A DNA stretch of 64,000 nucleotides from Massilia aurea (GTDB taxonomy: Bacteria; Pseudomonadota; Gammaproteobacteria; Burkholderiales; Burkholderiaceae_D), in contig NZ_JANUGZ010000001.1 of assembly GCF_024753205.1 (NCBI RefSeq), positions 744,001 through 808,000 on the forward strand, read 5' to 3'. The notes beneath the pieces were generated by a model. It did no database searches and was not told the origin of the DNA. It saw only the letters and a program-made list of their open reading frames with translations. Shown piece after piece: positions 1 to 9,153 of the stretch; within the stretch, counting starts at the first letter, position 1; every line of letters begins with the position of its first letter. The position numbers were made by a program, and so were the translations under genes.

Positions 1-806
1 CCAAACTGGGCCAGCCGTGGGTGGTCGATAACCGGCCGGGCGCCACGGGCGCGCTGGGCGGCGGCTACGTCAAGCGCGCGGCGCCCGATGGCTACACGCT
101 GATGGTCGCGTCGATTGGCGTGTATTCGGTCAACCCGCTGCTGCAGAAAACGCTGCCCTACGATCCATCAAAAGACTTCGACTTGCTGACCGTGGCCGTG
201 CAGGCGCCGAACGTGCTGGTGACGAATGCCACGGTGCCGGCCACCACGGTCGCGGACTTCGTCGCCTACCTGAAGAAAAATCCGGACAAGATCACGTTCG
301 CCACGTCCGGCGCCGGCAGCTCGGACCATCTGACGACGGCGCTGTTCTGGCAAAAGACGGGCACCTCGGGCCTGCACGTGCCGTACAAGGGCGGCGCACC
401 GGCGATCACCGACCTGCTGGGCGGCCACGCCAACGCATCCTTCCAGAACATCAACGTCGTGCTCAGCCACATCAAGGCCGGTAAACTCAAGGCCCTGGCC
501 GTCACGGGCAGCAAGCGCTCGGCGGTGCTGCCGAACGTGCCGACGCTGGGCGAAGCCGGCGTCAAGGAAGTCGACGTCTATTCGTGGCAAGGCATTGCGG
601 CGCCGAAGGGCTTGCCGAAAGACATCAAGGCCACGCTGCACGCGACGATCACGGGCGCACTGCACGATCCGCAGATTGCCGCCAAACTGACCGAACAGGG
701 TTTCGAGGTCGTGGCCTCAACGCCCGAGCAATTCGCCAAGTTCCAGGCGCAGGAGCTGGCCCGCTGGCGCGAGGTCATCATCAACGGCAAGATCACGCTG
801 GACTGA
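1..806 (+). CDS. Bug-family (TctC-like) solute-binding protein, 5' end outside window
   Basis: Periplasmic binding component of the tripartite tricarboxylate transporter type, expected to bind a carboxylate. The reading frame is already open at base 3 (K-L-G-Q-P-W), so the internal GTG at 21 is not the start; about 55-60 N-terminal residues, including the signal peptide, lie upstream of the window. Visible family signatures are DNRPGATGALG near the start, PDGYTL, and VPYKGGAPAITDLLGG in the middle, the region that contacts the ligand carboxylate in Bug proteins. It ends 39 bases before gudD on the same strand, so glucarate or a related sugar diacid is a reasonable ligand, but this rests on context only. 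No TctA or TctB membrane subunit is visible. Confidence 0.92.
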   Translation, partial: KLGQPWVVDNRPGATGALGGGYVKRAAPDGYTLMVASIGVYSVNPLLQKTLPYDPSKDFDLLTVAVQAPNVLVTNATVPATTVADFVAYLKKNPDKITFATSGAGSSDHLTTALFWQKTGTSGLHVPYKGGAPAITDLLGGHANASFQNINVVLSHIKAGKLKALAVTGSKRSAVLPNVPTLGEAGVKEVDVYSWQGIAAPKGLPKDIKATLHATITGALHDPQIAAKLTEQGFEVVASTPEQFAKFQAQELARWREVIINGKITLD

Positions 807-845
807 CGCCAAACCCGTTCAACATTTATTTTCAAGCAGCCCATC

Positions 846-2186
846 ATGTCCAATACCTCGGCAAACGCCCCCGTCATCACCAGCCTGCGCGTCGTCCCCG
901 TCGCGGGCCAGGACAGCATGCTCCTGAACCTGAGCGGCGCGCACGGCCCCTGGTTCACCCGCAATATCGTGATCCTGACCGACAGCGTCGGCAATACCGG
1001 CCTGGGCGAAGTGCCCGGCGGCGAAAAGATCCGCCAGACCATCGAGGATGCCGGCCCATTCGTCATCGGCGCCACGCTGGGCGACTACAACAAGGTGCTG
1101 AACGCGATGCGCAGCGCGTTCGCCGACCGCGACCTGGGTGGCCGCGGCCTGCAGACGTTCGACCTGCGCACGACCATTCACGCCGTCACGGCCGTCGAAT
1201 CGGCGATGCTCGACCTGCTCGGCCAGTTCATGGGTGTGCCGGTCGCGGCGCTATTGGGCGAAGGCCAGCAGCGCACGGCGGTCGAGATGCTGGGCTACCT
1301 GTTCTATGTCGGCGACAGCGGCAAGACGCCGCTGGGCTACCGCAGCGAAGCCGACGCAGTCGATCCCTGGCTGCGCCTGCGCAACGAGCAGGCGCTCACG
1401 CCGGAAGCCATCGTGCGTCTGGCCGAAGCGGCGCGCGCGCGCTACGGCTTCAATGACTTCAAGCTCAAGGGCGGCGTGCTGGGCGCCGATGAAGAAATGG
1501 AGGCGATCGTCGCACTGCACGAGCGCTTCCCGCAGGCGCGCGTGACGCTCGACCCGAATGGCGGCTGGCTGCTGGCCGACGCCATCCGCGTGTGCCGCGA
1601 CAAGCACGACATCCTGGCCTATGCCGAAGACCCGTGCGGCGCCGAAAACGGCTACTCGGGCCGCGAAGTGATGGCCGAGTTCCGCCGCGCCACGGGCCTG
1701 CGCACGGCCACCAACATGATCGCGACCGACTGGCGCCAGATGGCCCATGCGATCCAGCTGCAGTCAGTGGACATCCCGCTGGCCGACCCGCACTTCTGGA
1801 CCATGCAGGGCTCGGTGCGGGTGGCCCAGTTGTGCGAGATGTTCGGCCTGACCTGGGGCTCGCACTCGAACAACCACTTCGACATCTCGCTGGCGATGTT
1901 CACGCACGTGGGCGCCGCCGCGCCGGGGCGCGTCACGGCCATCGACACCCACTGGATCTGGCAGGATGGCCAGCACCTGACCAGGGAGCCGCTGCGCATC
2001 GAAGGCGGCATGGTGCAGGTGCCGGCGCGCCCGGGCCTGGGTATCGAACTCGATGCCGACAAGCTCGAAGCGGCGCACCAGGCCTACAAGAATCTCGGCC
2101 TGGGCGCACGCGACGATGCAGTGGCAATGCAGTACCTGATCCGCGACTGGAAGTTCGACAACAAGCGCCCCTGCCTGCTGCGCTGA
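846..2186 (+). CDS. gudD: D-glucarate dehydratase
   Basis: Enolase-superfamily enzyme that dehydrates D-glucarate (and usually L-idarate) to 5-keto-4-deoxy-D-glucarate, in the cytoplasm. At 446 residues it equals the E. coli enzyme in length and aligns along the whole chain from memory, with an offset of one. Catalytic and metal residues are all in place: K206 and K208 of FKLKGG, metal ligands D236, E267 and N290, and the D314/H340 dyad in ADPHFW and GSHSNNHFD. The start is the first ATG, although no clear Shine-Dalgarno precedes it; translation may depend on the binding-protein gene 39 bases upstream. Its stop TGA abuts the stop of the convergent SRAP gene. The matching glycerate kinase, transporter and CdaR regulator lie about 55 kb away at 56.7-60.6 kb. 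Confidence 0.97.
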   Translation: MSNTSANAPVITSLRVVPVAGQDSMLLNLSGAHGPWFTRNIVILTDSVGNTGLGEVPGGEKIRQTIEDAGPFVIGATLGDYNKVLNAMRSAFADRDLGGRGLQTFDLRTTIHAVTAVESAMLDLLGQFMGVPVAALLGEGQQRTAVEMLGYLFYVGDSGKTPLGYRSEADAVDPWLRLRNEQALTPEAIVRLAEAARARYGFNDFKLKGGVLGADEEMEAIVALHERFPQARVTLDPNGGWLLADAIRVCRDKHDILAYAEDPCGAENGYSGREVMAEFRRATGLRTATNMIATDWRQMAHAIQLQSVDIPLADPHFWTMQGSVRVAQLCEMFGLTWGSHSNNHFDISLAMFTHVGAAAPGRVTAIDTHWIWQDGQHLTREPLRIEGGMVQVPARPGLGIELDADKLEAAHQAYKNLGLGARDDAVAMQYLIRDWKFDNKRPCLLR

Positions 2187-2888
2187 TCAGAACAGCTCAC
2201 CATTGACAGGCATCGGCACCGCGGTTGAAGGTGCTGCCCGCCTGGGCGCCAGCGGCGCCGGCCACGCCGTCATCGCCTCGGCTGGAAAATGACGCAGAAA
2301 ACTGTGCGCCACGTCGAGGTCGCGGCTGCCCAGCCAGTCGCGTACCTCGTCGTCGCCCAGCAGCACGAGCGACCGCTTTTCGTCGCCCGGCCGGTGCATG
2401 CGGCGCATCAAGGGATGCGTGTCGGCGTTGATCGTGATCTGGGTGAAGGCACTGGTCATGCTGCCGTCGGCTTCCTGCCATTCGCGCCACAGCCCCGCCA
2501 CCCAGAACAGCGATTTGTCGCGCATGCCGATCGCCGTGCGTTCGGCGCGGCCGCTCTCGTAGCACGGTTCGTAAAACCACAGCATCGGCACTGCGCACAG
2601 TTGCAGGCGGCGCCAGGCCGACGCAAACGACCGGCGGGCGACGAGCGATTCGGCGCGCGCGTTCATCGTGTCGAACGGTTTCACGTCAGGCGGAATGTGG
2701 CGGCGCGGGACCATGCCGTAGCTCGCCACGCGCGCCTGCGGCGCCAGCCCGGGCGCGGCGCACAGGATCGGCGCATCGTAATCCTTCCACGTTTCTTCGG
2801 GCCATTGCCAGTCGCGCGGCAACTGGCTGAACGCGCCGATGCGGCCGTTGAACATCTCGGGCGTCGGGGGATGGTAATTCACGCACAT
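2187..2888 (-). CDS. SRAP-domain protein (YedK/HMCES-like DNA-protein crosslink protein)
   Basis: SOS response-associated peptidase family, 233 residues. Family members form a covalent thiazolidine link between Cys2 and abasic sites in single-stranded DNA, shielding them during replication. Cys2 follows the initiator Met directly (MCVNYHP), which fixes the start. The other conserved positions are N76 in the NARAES motif, E107 in FYEP, and the histidine of MHRP (H165). The N-terminal stretch is MCVNYHPP rather than the more common MCGRF, so it belongs to a divergent branch. It is divergent from the hybrid kinase gene; the 99-base gap carries both promoters. No LexA box was recognised. Its last codon abuts gudD's stop in a shared TGATCA. 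Confidence 0.9.
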   Translation of the reverse strand: MCVNYHPPTPEMFNGRIGAFSQLPRDWQWPEETWKDYDAPILCAAPGLAPQARVASYGMVPRRHIPPDVKPFDTMNARAESLVARRSFASAWRRLQLCAVPMLWFYEPCYESGRAERTAIGMRDKSLFWVAGLWREWQEADGSMTSAFTQITINADTHPLMRRMHRPGDEKRSLVLLGDDEVRDWLGSRDLDVAHSFLRHFPAEAMTAWPAPLAPRRAAPSTAVPMPVNGELF

Positions 2889-2987
2889 GGCTGTACTCCC
2901 AAAATATTTCTTATCGGTAATGATGCGTCACTGCTCAGCGGTACAAGTGTAAAATACCAGCGTCCTTTTTTTAGCATTCTACCCACG

Positions 2988-5900
2988 ATGCCAGCCAGCC
3001 TGCCCTTCCTGCCCGAAATCGACGAAACCTCGCGTTTGGTCCTGGCCTACCCCTGGCAAAGCACCGATCTCGGCCCCATCGACGCCTGGCCAACCGTGCT
3101 CAAGACGACCGTCGCGCTGATCATGGCCACGCCAACGCCCATCGTCACGCTGTGGGGCCCGGACGGCTACATGATCTATAACGACGCCTACCGGGTGTTC
3201 GCGGGCGGGCGCCATCCAATGCTGCTGGGCTCGAAAGTGCGCGAAGGCTGGCCCGAAGTGGCGGCCTTCAACGACAACGTGATGCGCGTCGGCCTGGCGG
3301 GCGGCACGCTCAGTTACCGGGATCAGGAACTCACGCTGCACCGCAGCGGCGCGCCCGAGCAGGTCTGGATGAACCTCGATTACTCGCCGATCCGCGACCA
3401 GGATGGCGTGATTGCCGGCGTCATGGCGGTCGTGGTCGAGACCTCCAGCAAGGTCAAGGCCGAGCGCCACATCCAGGCCGAGCGCGCGCGCCTGCACACG
3501 ATGTTCGAGCAGGCGCCGGGCTTCATGTGCCTGCTGGACGGCCCCGAACACCACTACGCGCTCACCAACGACGCCTACCGCACGCTGACCGGCATGCGCG
3601 CCCTGCTCGGCATGCCGGTGGCGCAGGCCTTGCCCGAACTGGCCTCGCATGGCCTGGTCGAGCAGCTCGATCGCAGTTTCGCCGATGGCACGGCGTTTCG
3701 CGCCGAAGGTGTCGAACTGGTACTGAACAATCCCGGCCAGGACGGGCCGACCAGCACCTTCATCGACGTCGTGCTGCAGCCGCTGCGCGACGCCGATGGC
3801 GCCGTGTTCGCCACCTTCGTGCTCGGCAACGACGTCACCGAGCGGGTGCACGCCGAGCGCGCGCTGCGCGCAAGCGAAACGCGCTTTCGCACCTTTGCTC
3901 AAGCGATGCCGAACCACGTGTGGGCGGCGCACGATGACGGCAGCGTCGAATGGATCAACGACCGCGTGCGCGAGTACGCCGGCTGCAGCACGTCGCCCGA
4001 CGATGCGCTGGGCCTGGGCTGGAAGGCCATCGTGCATCCGGACGACATGGAACGCTACCGCGCCGTGTGGCAGGCCAGCGTGGCGACAGGCGCGCCGATC
4101 GACGCCGAAATCCGCCTGCGCCGCCACGATGGCCAGTACCGCTGGCACCTGGTGCGCGCCCACCGTTCTCCGGGCGAGGCGGGCGAAGCATCGCTCTGGA
4201 TCGGCAGCAGCATCGACATCGAAGACCAGAAGCGCGCGGCCGACGCACTGGCCTTGTCCAATGCGAGCCTGGAAGAACGGGTCGAACGCCGCACCGCCGA
4301 ACGTGACCGCATGTGGCGCCTGTCGAAGGACATCATGCTGGTGGCCGACCTGCACGCCACGCTGTTCGCCGTCAATCCGGCCTTCACGGCCATCCTCGGC
4401 TGGACCGAAGCCGAGGTGCTGGGCACGCCGATGCTCGCACTCGTGCATCCCGACGACCGCGCCGTGACGGCGCAGCAGATGGAGGCGCTGCGGGCCGGTG
4501 GCCAGGTGTACCGCTTCGAGAACCGCTGGCAGCGCAAGAATGGCTCATGGTGCAACCTGTCGTGGACCGCGTCGCCCGACCTGCAGTACGTGCACGCCGT
4601 GGGCCGCGACATCAGCGCCGACCTGGCGCAGATGGACGTCATGCGCCGCACAGAGGCGGCATTGCAGCAGTCGCAGAAGATGGAGACGATCGGCAAACTC
4701 ACCGGCGGCGTGGCGCACGACTTCAACAACCTGCTGCAGGTCATCGGCGGCAACCTGCAACTCATCGCACGCCGCGCCGACGGCCTACCCGAGATCCAGA
4801 AACGCGTCCAGAACGCCATGAGCGGCGTCGAACGGGGCGCCAAGCTGGCCAGCTCGCTGCTGTCGTTCGCGCGGCGCCAGCCGCTCGAACCCAAGGCGGT
4901 CAAGATCGGCCGCCTTCTGGGCAATATGGACGACATGATGCGGCGCGCGCTGGGCGAAGAGATCGACATCGAGATGGTGATTTCGGGCGGCCTGTGGACC
5001 ACCGAGGTCGACCCGGCGCAGCTCGAGAACGCGATCCTGAACCTGGCCATCAACGCGCGCGACGCAATGGAAGGCGCCGGTCGCCTGACGCTCGAAGTGG
5101 CCAACGCGGCGCTGGACGCCACCTATTGCCTGGCGCACCCGGAGGTCACGCCCGGCCAGTACGTGATGCTGGCCGTGAGCGACACCGGCAGCGGCATGCC
5201 GCAGGAGGTGATCGACCAGGCCTTCGAGCCGTTCTTCTCGACCAAGCCCGAAGGCAAAGGCACGGGCCTGGGCTTGTCGATGGTGTATGGCCTGGTCAAG
5301 CAATCGGGCGGCCACGTCAAGATCTACAGCGAGGTCGATGAAGGCACCACGATCAAGATCTACCTGCCCCGCTCCCTGCAGGTCGAGGATCATGCGGGCG
5401 AGCCGCTGCTGCAACCGGTCACCGGCGGCCACGAGACGGTGCTGGTGGTCGAGGACGACGAGCAGGTGCGCCTGACGGTGGTCGACATGCTGACCGACCT
5501 GGGTTACCGCGTCCTGCGCGCCAACGACGCCAGCGCGGCGCTGACGGTGGTCGACAGCGGCATCCACATCGACCTGCTGTTCACCGATGTCGTGATGCCC
5601 GGGCCGCTACGCAGCCCCGAGCTGGCCAAAAAGACGCGCGAACGCTTGCCGAACGTGGCGGTGCTGTTCACGTCGGGCTATACCGAGAATGCCATCGTGC
5701 ACGGCGGCCGGCTCGACGCCGGCGTCGAACTGCTCGGCAAGCCGTACACGCGCGATAACCTGGCGCGCAAGGTGCGGCACGTGCTGTCGAACCAGCAGCA
5801 GAAGAATGCACTGCTGGCGGCCAGTCTGCCGGCCACTGTGGCGGCGCCGGTGACGGCGAAGGCGCGCGTGCTGCTGGTGGAAGATGACGACGCCATCCGT

Positions 5901-6188
5901 GAGAACACGGCTGAACTGATGCGTTTTCTGGGATACGAGGTGCTGGAAGCGGCCGATGCCGAAGCCGCGCTGGACTTGCTAGACCGGGCGCCCGACATCG
6001 TGCTGACCGACCTGCACCTGCCGAACATGCAAGGCGACGAACTGGCCATGAAGGTCAAGGCGCGCCTGCCGCAGACGCGCATCGCGTTTGCCAGCGGGGC
6101 CAGTCAGGCCTCCAGCGTTGCGGATGCGATTCTGGCCAAGCCGTACGATGCGCAGCAGCTTGAGGCGTTGCTGGGGCGGCTGGCTTGA
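2988..6188 (+). CDS. PAS-rich hybrid histidine kinase with two C-terminal receiver domains
   Basis: A 1066-residue signalling kinase without transmembrane segments, so probably cytoplasmic. The open frame extends upstream across the SRAP gene, but the first residues that look coding start at ATG 2988 (MPASLPFLPEIDE). Order of domains: PAS-like modules at about 20-150, 165-290, 298-420 and 446-556, a coiled-coil linker around 421-445, a HisKA dimerisation domain with phosphoacceptor H577 in GGVAHDFNNLLQ, a HATPase domain around 680-800 (N box NLAINARDAM, G boxes DTGSGM and GKGTGLGLSM), REC1 around 815-930 with D867, and REC2 around 960-1066 with D1008. HDFNN-type kinases often end in a receiver; two in series is less usual. 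Input and output partner are unknown. It stands alone and converges on the chemotaxis operon. Confidence 0.93.
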   Translation: MPASLPFLPEIDETSRLVLAYPWQSTDLGPIDAWPTVLKTTVALIMATPTPIVTLWGPDGYMIYNDAYRVFAGGRHPMLLGSKVREGWPEVAAFNDNVMRVGLAGGTLSYRDQELTLHRSGAPEQVWMNLDYSPIRDQDGVIAGVMAVVVETSSKVKAERHIQAERARLHTMFEQAPGFMCLLDGPEHHYALTNDAYRTLTGMRALLGMPVAQALPELASHGLVEQLDRSFADGTAFRAEGVELVLNNPGQDGPTSTFIDVVLQPLRDADGAVFATFVLGNDVTERVHAERALRASETRFRTFAQAMPNHVWAAHDDGSVEWINDRVREYAGCSTSPDDALGLGWKAIVHPDDMERYRAVWQASVATGAPIDAEIRLRRHDGQYRWHLVRAHRSPGEAGEASLWIGSSIDIEDQKRAADALALSNASLEERVERRTAERDRMWRLSKDIMLVADLHATLFAVNPAFTAILGWTEAEVLGTPMLALVHPDDRAVTAQQMEALRAGGQVYRFENRWQRKNGSWCNLSWTASPDLQYVHAVGRDISADLAQMDVMRRTEAALQQSQKMETIGKLTGGVAHDFNNLLQVIGGNLQLIARRADGLPEIQKRVQNAMSGVERGAKLASSLLSFARRQPLEPKAVKIGRLLGNMDDMMRRALGEEIDIEMVISGGLWTTEVDPAQLENAILNLAINARDAMEGAGRLTLEVANAALDATYCLAHPEVTPGQYVMLAVSDTGSGMPQEVIDQAFEPFFSTKPEGKGTGLGLSMVYGLVKQSGGHVKIYSEVDEGTTIKIYLPRSLQVEDHAGEPLLQPVTGGHETVLVVEDDEQVRLTVVDMLTDLGYRVLRANDASAALTVVDSGIHIDLLFTDVVMPGPLRSPELAKKTRERLPNVAVLFTSGYTENAIVHGGRLDAGVELLGKPYTRDNLARKVRHVLSNQQQKNALLAASLPATVAAPVTAKARVLLVEDDDAIRENTAELMRFLGYEVLEAADAEAALDLLDRAPDIVLTDLHLPNMQGDELAMKVKARLPQTRIAFASGASQASSVADAILAKPYDAQQLEALLGRLA

Positions 6189-6203
6189 TGCACAAATAAC
6201 AAA

Positions 6204-6217
6204 GGCCCCGCAGGGCC
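6204..6217. terminator. Weak hairpin between convergent kinase and chemotaxis operon
   Basis: GGCCC-CGCA-GGGCC forms a 5-bp GC stem in the 55-base gap between the 3' ends of the hybrid kinase and the triple-CheW gene. There is no T-run on either side beyond AAA on the left, so factor-independent termination is uncertain. Confidence 0.3.
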
Positions 6218-6243
6218 ATTGAATCCGTTGGAGGGCGCGCAGC

Positions 6244-7833
6244 TCAGTGCACCGCGCCCAACTGCTGGCGCAGCGTGACAATGAACTTCTCCTTGTCAAA
6301 CAGCGTCAGCACGTCCTCGCGCCCGTCGATGCCGGGCACTTCGAGCACTTCGGCGCTGTCCTGGCGCATGTCTTGCGGGCCGTTCACGCGCAGCAGTTGC
6401 GGTGACGGGCGGCGCTGGGTGTCCGGCAGCGACAGGATGGTGTCGACGCGGTCGACGATCAGACCGAAACGCTCGCCGTCGTGCTCGAGCACCAGGATGC
6501 GGCGCGCTGCATCGGTCGCCGGCGCTGCGGCCAAGAGCGCCATGCCGTACAACAGGCGCAGGTCGATCACGCACACCATCTGCTGGCGTACCTGCAGCAT
6601 GCCGTGCACGCAAGCCGGCATGCCGGGCGGGCGGGTGACGGCGCCGTTGAAATCGACGATCTCGCGCACCTGGCTGATGTCGGCGGCCCAGCCGGTATCG
6701 AGCGAAAACGCCAGGTACACCTGGCGCGCGCCGGTCATCTTGCGGGCAGCGCAGGCGGCGCCGGCTTCTTGTGCGTACAGGCGGCGATGGCCGGCGCAGA
6801 TGTCGCTCACTTCGGACTCCGAGAATAGATGGTCGTGGGCCAGGAACAGGCTGTCGCCCAGTTCGGCGTTGGGCAGGCAGCCGCGGTACATTGCCCCGCG
6901 CGCGGTGCCCAGCAGCGGGATGGGCAGGATGTCGGTGTCGAAGTACGGGCGGATGTCGTCGACCGCATCGACCAGCAGGCCCAGTTGTTCGTCGCCGATG
7001 CGTACGATCAGCACGCGCGCATCAGACGGCTCCGACTGCGACGGCCCGCAACCGAGCAACGCGCCGAAGTCGACCACGCCGACGGGCACACCGCGCAGGT
7101 TCAGCCAACCCTTGCACAGGCGGCCCACCATCACCGATGGCAGCAGTTCGGGCACGCGCATGATTTCCTGGATCGCTTCCATCGCCAGCGCAAAGCGCAG
7201 GCCGCCGACGGTAAACGAGATGCACTTGCGGCCCTGCGCCTGGCGTAAAAAGCGCATGCGCCAGGCGTCGCGCGCCACGCTGGCATGGGCGCGCACCTGG
7301 GGCACGTTATCGATCCGCACCAGCGCATCGGCGTCCAGCAGTTGCAGCACGCGCGCGCCATCGGCCAGCGTGATGGTCCCGGCGACAACACCGCGCGCAG
7401 CGCCCTGTTGCCATTGCAGGCCGGCGCGTTGCTCGGGCCGCACGCGCAGCACTTCGCCGGTGGCGTCGAACACGAGGCCCACCTGGATGTCGTCGACATC
7501 GATGATCACCACGCGCTGCTCGCCCGTCACGCCGGGTGCAGCCGCATCGAAAATGCGGCCCAGATTCAGCAGCGGGATCGCCGCGCCCCGCAGCGTGAAG
7601 ATGCCCTCCAGGCAGCGCGGCGACAATGGGATCGGCGTGATCCGCGCCGGCATGCCCACCACTTCGCGCACGTTCAGTGCCGGCAGTGCGAACTCCTGGC
7701 CGGCCAGGAAGAACGTCCCTATCACTTCCATGCCGGCTGCTTCGCGCAGCACGCGCGCAGCCCCGGCCATCTGTTGTTCGATGGCCGTCACGGCCGCGCC
7801 GACATCGCTCATCGTTGCAGTCTCCATATTCAT
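6244..7833 (-). CDS. Triple CheW-domain chemotaxis coupling protein
   Basis: A 529-residue cytoplasmic protein made of three consecutive CheW folds, at about residues 36-185, 195-350 and 370-525. CheW normally bridges chemoreceptors to the kinase CheA and is about 160 residues, so this is a three-in-one scaffold. Signatures recur in each unit: FALPALNVREVVG with LEGIFTLRGAAIPLLNL, FALAMEAIQEIMRVPELLP with KGWLNLRGVPVGVVDF, and AADISQVREIVDF with VHGMLQVRQQMVCVIDL. The frame is open for 20 codons further upstream, but ATG 7833 overlaps the cheD stop as ATGA, which decides the start and implies translational coupling. It is the last gene of the receptor-cheR-cheD operon. No CheA lies in the window, so the kinase must be encoded elsewhere. 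Confidence 0.92.
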   Translation of the reverse strand: MNMETATMSDVGAAVTAIEQQMAGAARVLREAAGMEVIGTFFLAGQEFALPALNVREVVGMPARITPIPLSPRCLEGIFTLRGAAIPLLNLGRIFDAAAPGVTGEQRVVIIDVDDIQVGLVFDATGEVLRVRPEQRAGLQWQQGAARGVVAGTITLADGARVLQLLDADALVRIDNVPQVRAHASVARDAWRMRFLRQAQGRKCISFTVGGLRFALAMEAIQEIMRVPELLPSVMVGRLCKGWLNLRGVPVGVVDFGALLGCGPSQSEPSDARVLIVRIGDEQLGLLVDAVDDIRPYFDTDILPIPLLGTARGAMYRGCLPNAELGDSLFLAHDHLFSESEVSDICAGHRRLYAQEAGAACAARKMTGARQVYLAFSLDTGWAADISQVREIVDFNGAVTRPPGMPACVHGMLQVRQQMVCVIDLRLLYGMALLAAAPATDAARRILVLEHDGERFGLIVDRVDTILSLPDTQRRPSPQLLRVNGPQDMRQDSAEVLEVPGIDGREDVLTLFDKEKFIVTLRQQLGAVH

Positions 7834-8321
7834 GCCGCCAGCGCCTCCTGTTCGCGCGCGATGCGCACCACGCTGAACGTCTGTTGATCGCAATCGATCG
7901 ACAGGCGCCGGCCCTGCGAGCCGCCCACGTCCTGGAAGCTCACCTGCAGACCGCGCAGCGACAAATGCGAACGGGCCGCTTCGATATTGCGCGTGCCGAC
8001 CGCGCCGCCCACCGGGCGCAGGTTCAGCATGCGCGCGCCGCCGGCGATGACGACGTCGACTTCGTCGTACTGCTCGCGCCGCACGCCCATCATCGCCAGC
8101 AGCCGCGGCACCGCGGCGCTCACGTAGCGGGCCGAGCCTTCGCCGGCTTCCACACCATCGGGCAGGAAGCAGTGCGCCAGGCCGCAGCGGCCCTGGTTAC
8201 GCCAGATCATGCCGATCCCGACGCAGGAGCCGAGCAGCGCGGTCAGGACCTGGTGGCCGTGGCCGATCTGCATCTGGCCGGACAAGACATGCGACATCTG
8301 GCTCAGGCTTTGCATACTCAT
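7830..8321 (-). CDS. cheD: Chemoreceptor glutamine deamidase CheD
   Basis: CheD deamidates specific glutamines of methyl-accepting receptors (and can bind CheC), tuning adaptation. The 163-residue protein carries the catalytic Cys33 in LLGSCVGIGM, His50 in GLAHCFLPDG and Thr27; the 6- and 17-residue spacings equal those of the T21-C27-H44 triad of the Thermotoga enzyme. The start ATG at 8321 overlaps the cheR stop (ATGA), and its own stop overlaps the next gene's ATG in the same way, so cheR-cheD-cheW is a tightly coupled unit. The open frame continuing upstream through cheR is a shadow. The middle also holds the family's AGGARML-type segment and the RNIEAAR segment. Confidence 0.95.
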   Translation of the reverse strand: MSMQSLSQMSHVLSGQMQIGHGHQVLTALLGSCVGIGMIWRNQGRCGLAHCFLPDGVEAGEGSARYVSAAVPRLLAMMGVRREQYDEVDVVIAGGARMLNLRPVGGAVGTRNIEAARSHLSLRGLQVSFQDVGGSQGRRLSIDCDQQTFSVVRIAREQEALAA

Positions 8322-9136
8322 GATGGTTCTCCGCCGATACGATATACGTGGGCCTGCTCGAACGCGAACGCGGTCTGCAGGCGGGTGATGGATTCCTGTT
8401 CGCCCAGGACCAGGCGGGCGCTTGGTCCCATCGCGGCCCGGGCGCCGGCCAGCACCTGCTGCTGGTGCTCGGCATCGAAATAGATCAGCACATTGCGCAG
8501 CATGACGAGGTCGAACGCGGCGCCCCGTGGCGGCCGGCCCAACAGGTTGTGCTGGTCGAAGCGCACGTGCTGCGCGACATCCGGACCGACCTTCACGCCG
8601 TCGCCATGCGCGACCAGGTATTTGCGAAACAGGGCCGGACGATCGGCCTCGAAGCGTGCCACGCTGCGGCCGCGGTAGGCGCCGGCGCGCGCCGTGGCCA
8701 GCGCCGCATGCGAGATGTCGGTGCCCAGGATCTCGAAACGCAGGCCGGGTGCCTGCGCCTGGTATTCGAGGCAACTCATGGCCAGCGAATAAGCTTCTTC
8801 GCCGGTGGCGGCAGCGGCCGACCAGATGCGCAGCGGCGCCGCGCGGCCCTGCGCCGCGAACGCCGGCAGGAACGTCTCCGACAGCCAGGCCCAGACGGCC
8901 GGCGTGCGGAAGAACACCGTGTCGTTGGTGGTCACCGAGTCGATGAACGACGTGACCTCGGTGCGGTCGCTGGCCAGGCGCTCGATATAGGCGGCCCACG
9001 AGGCGATGCCCAGCGCGCGCAGGCGCGGGAGCAGGCGCCCCTGCAGCAGCACGCGCTTGTGCTCGTTCATCGCGATGCCCGTGTGCTGGCGCACCAGGGC
9101 GATCAGGGCGGAGAGATGGTCGTCGCGCAGTTCCAT
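8318..9136 (-). CDS. cheR: Chemoreceptor methyltransferase CheR
   Basis: SAM-dependent protein-glutamate O-methyltransferase that methylates chemoreceptors during adaptation. 272 residues, the usual length. Start chosen at ATG 9136 because a GAGGAAA ribosome site lies 6-9 bases upstream and MELRDDHLSALIALV matches the start of the CheR N-terminal helical domain; the 34 extra upstream codons read into the receptor's 3' end. Motifs: TTNDTVFFR (about residues 69-77), the SAM-binding TGEEAYSLA (111-119; the preceding residues are SAAAA where many homologues have a cysteine), and MLRNVLIYFD late in the chain. It sits 17 bases after the receptor stop and overlaps cheD by ATGA. No CheB methylesterase is visible, which is odd for an adaptation operon. 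Confidence 0.95.
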   Translation of the reverse strand: MELRDDHLSALIALVRQHTGIAMNEHKRVLLQGRLLPRLRALGIASWAAYIERLASDRTEVTSFIDSVTTNDTVFFRTPAVWAWLSETFLPAFAAQGRAAPLRIWSAAAATGEEAYSLAMSCLEYQAQAPGLRFEILGTDISHAALATARAGAYRGRSVARFEADRPALFRKYLVAHGDGVKVGPDVAQHVRFDQHNLLGRPPRGAAFDLVMLRNVLIYFDAEHQQQVLAGARAAMGPSARLVLGEQESITRLQTAFAFEQAHVYRIGGEPS

Positions 9137-9153
9137 GGCCGTTTCCTCGTGCT

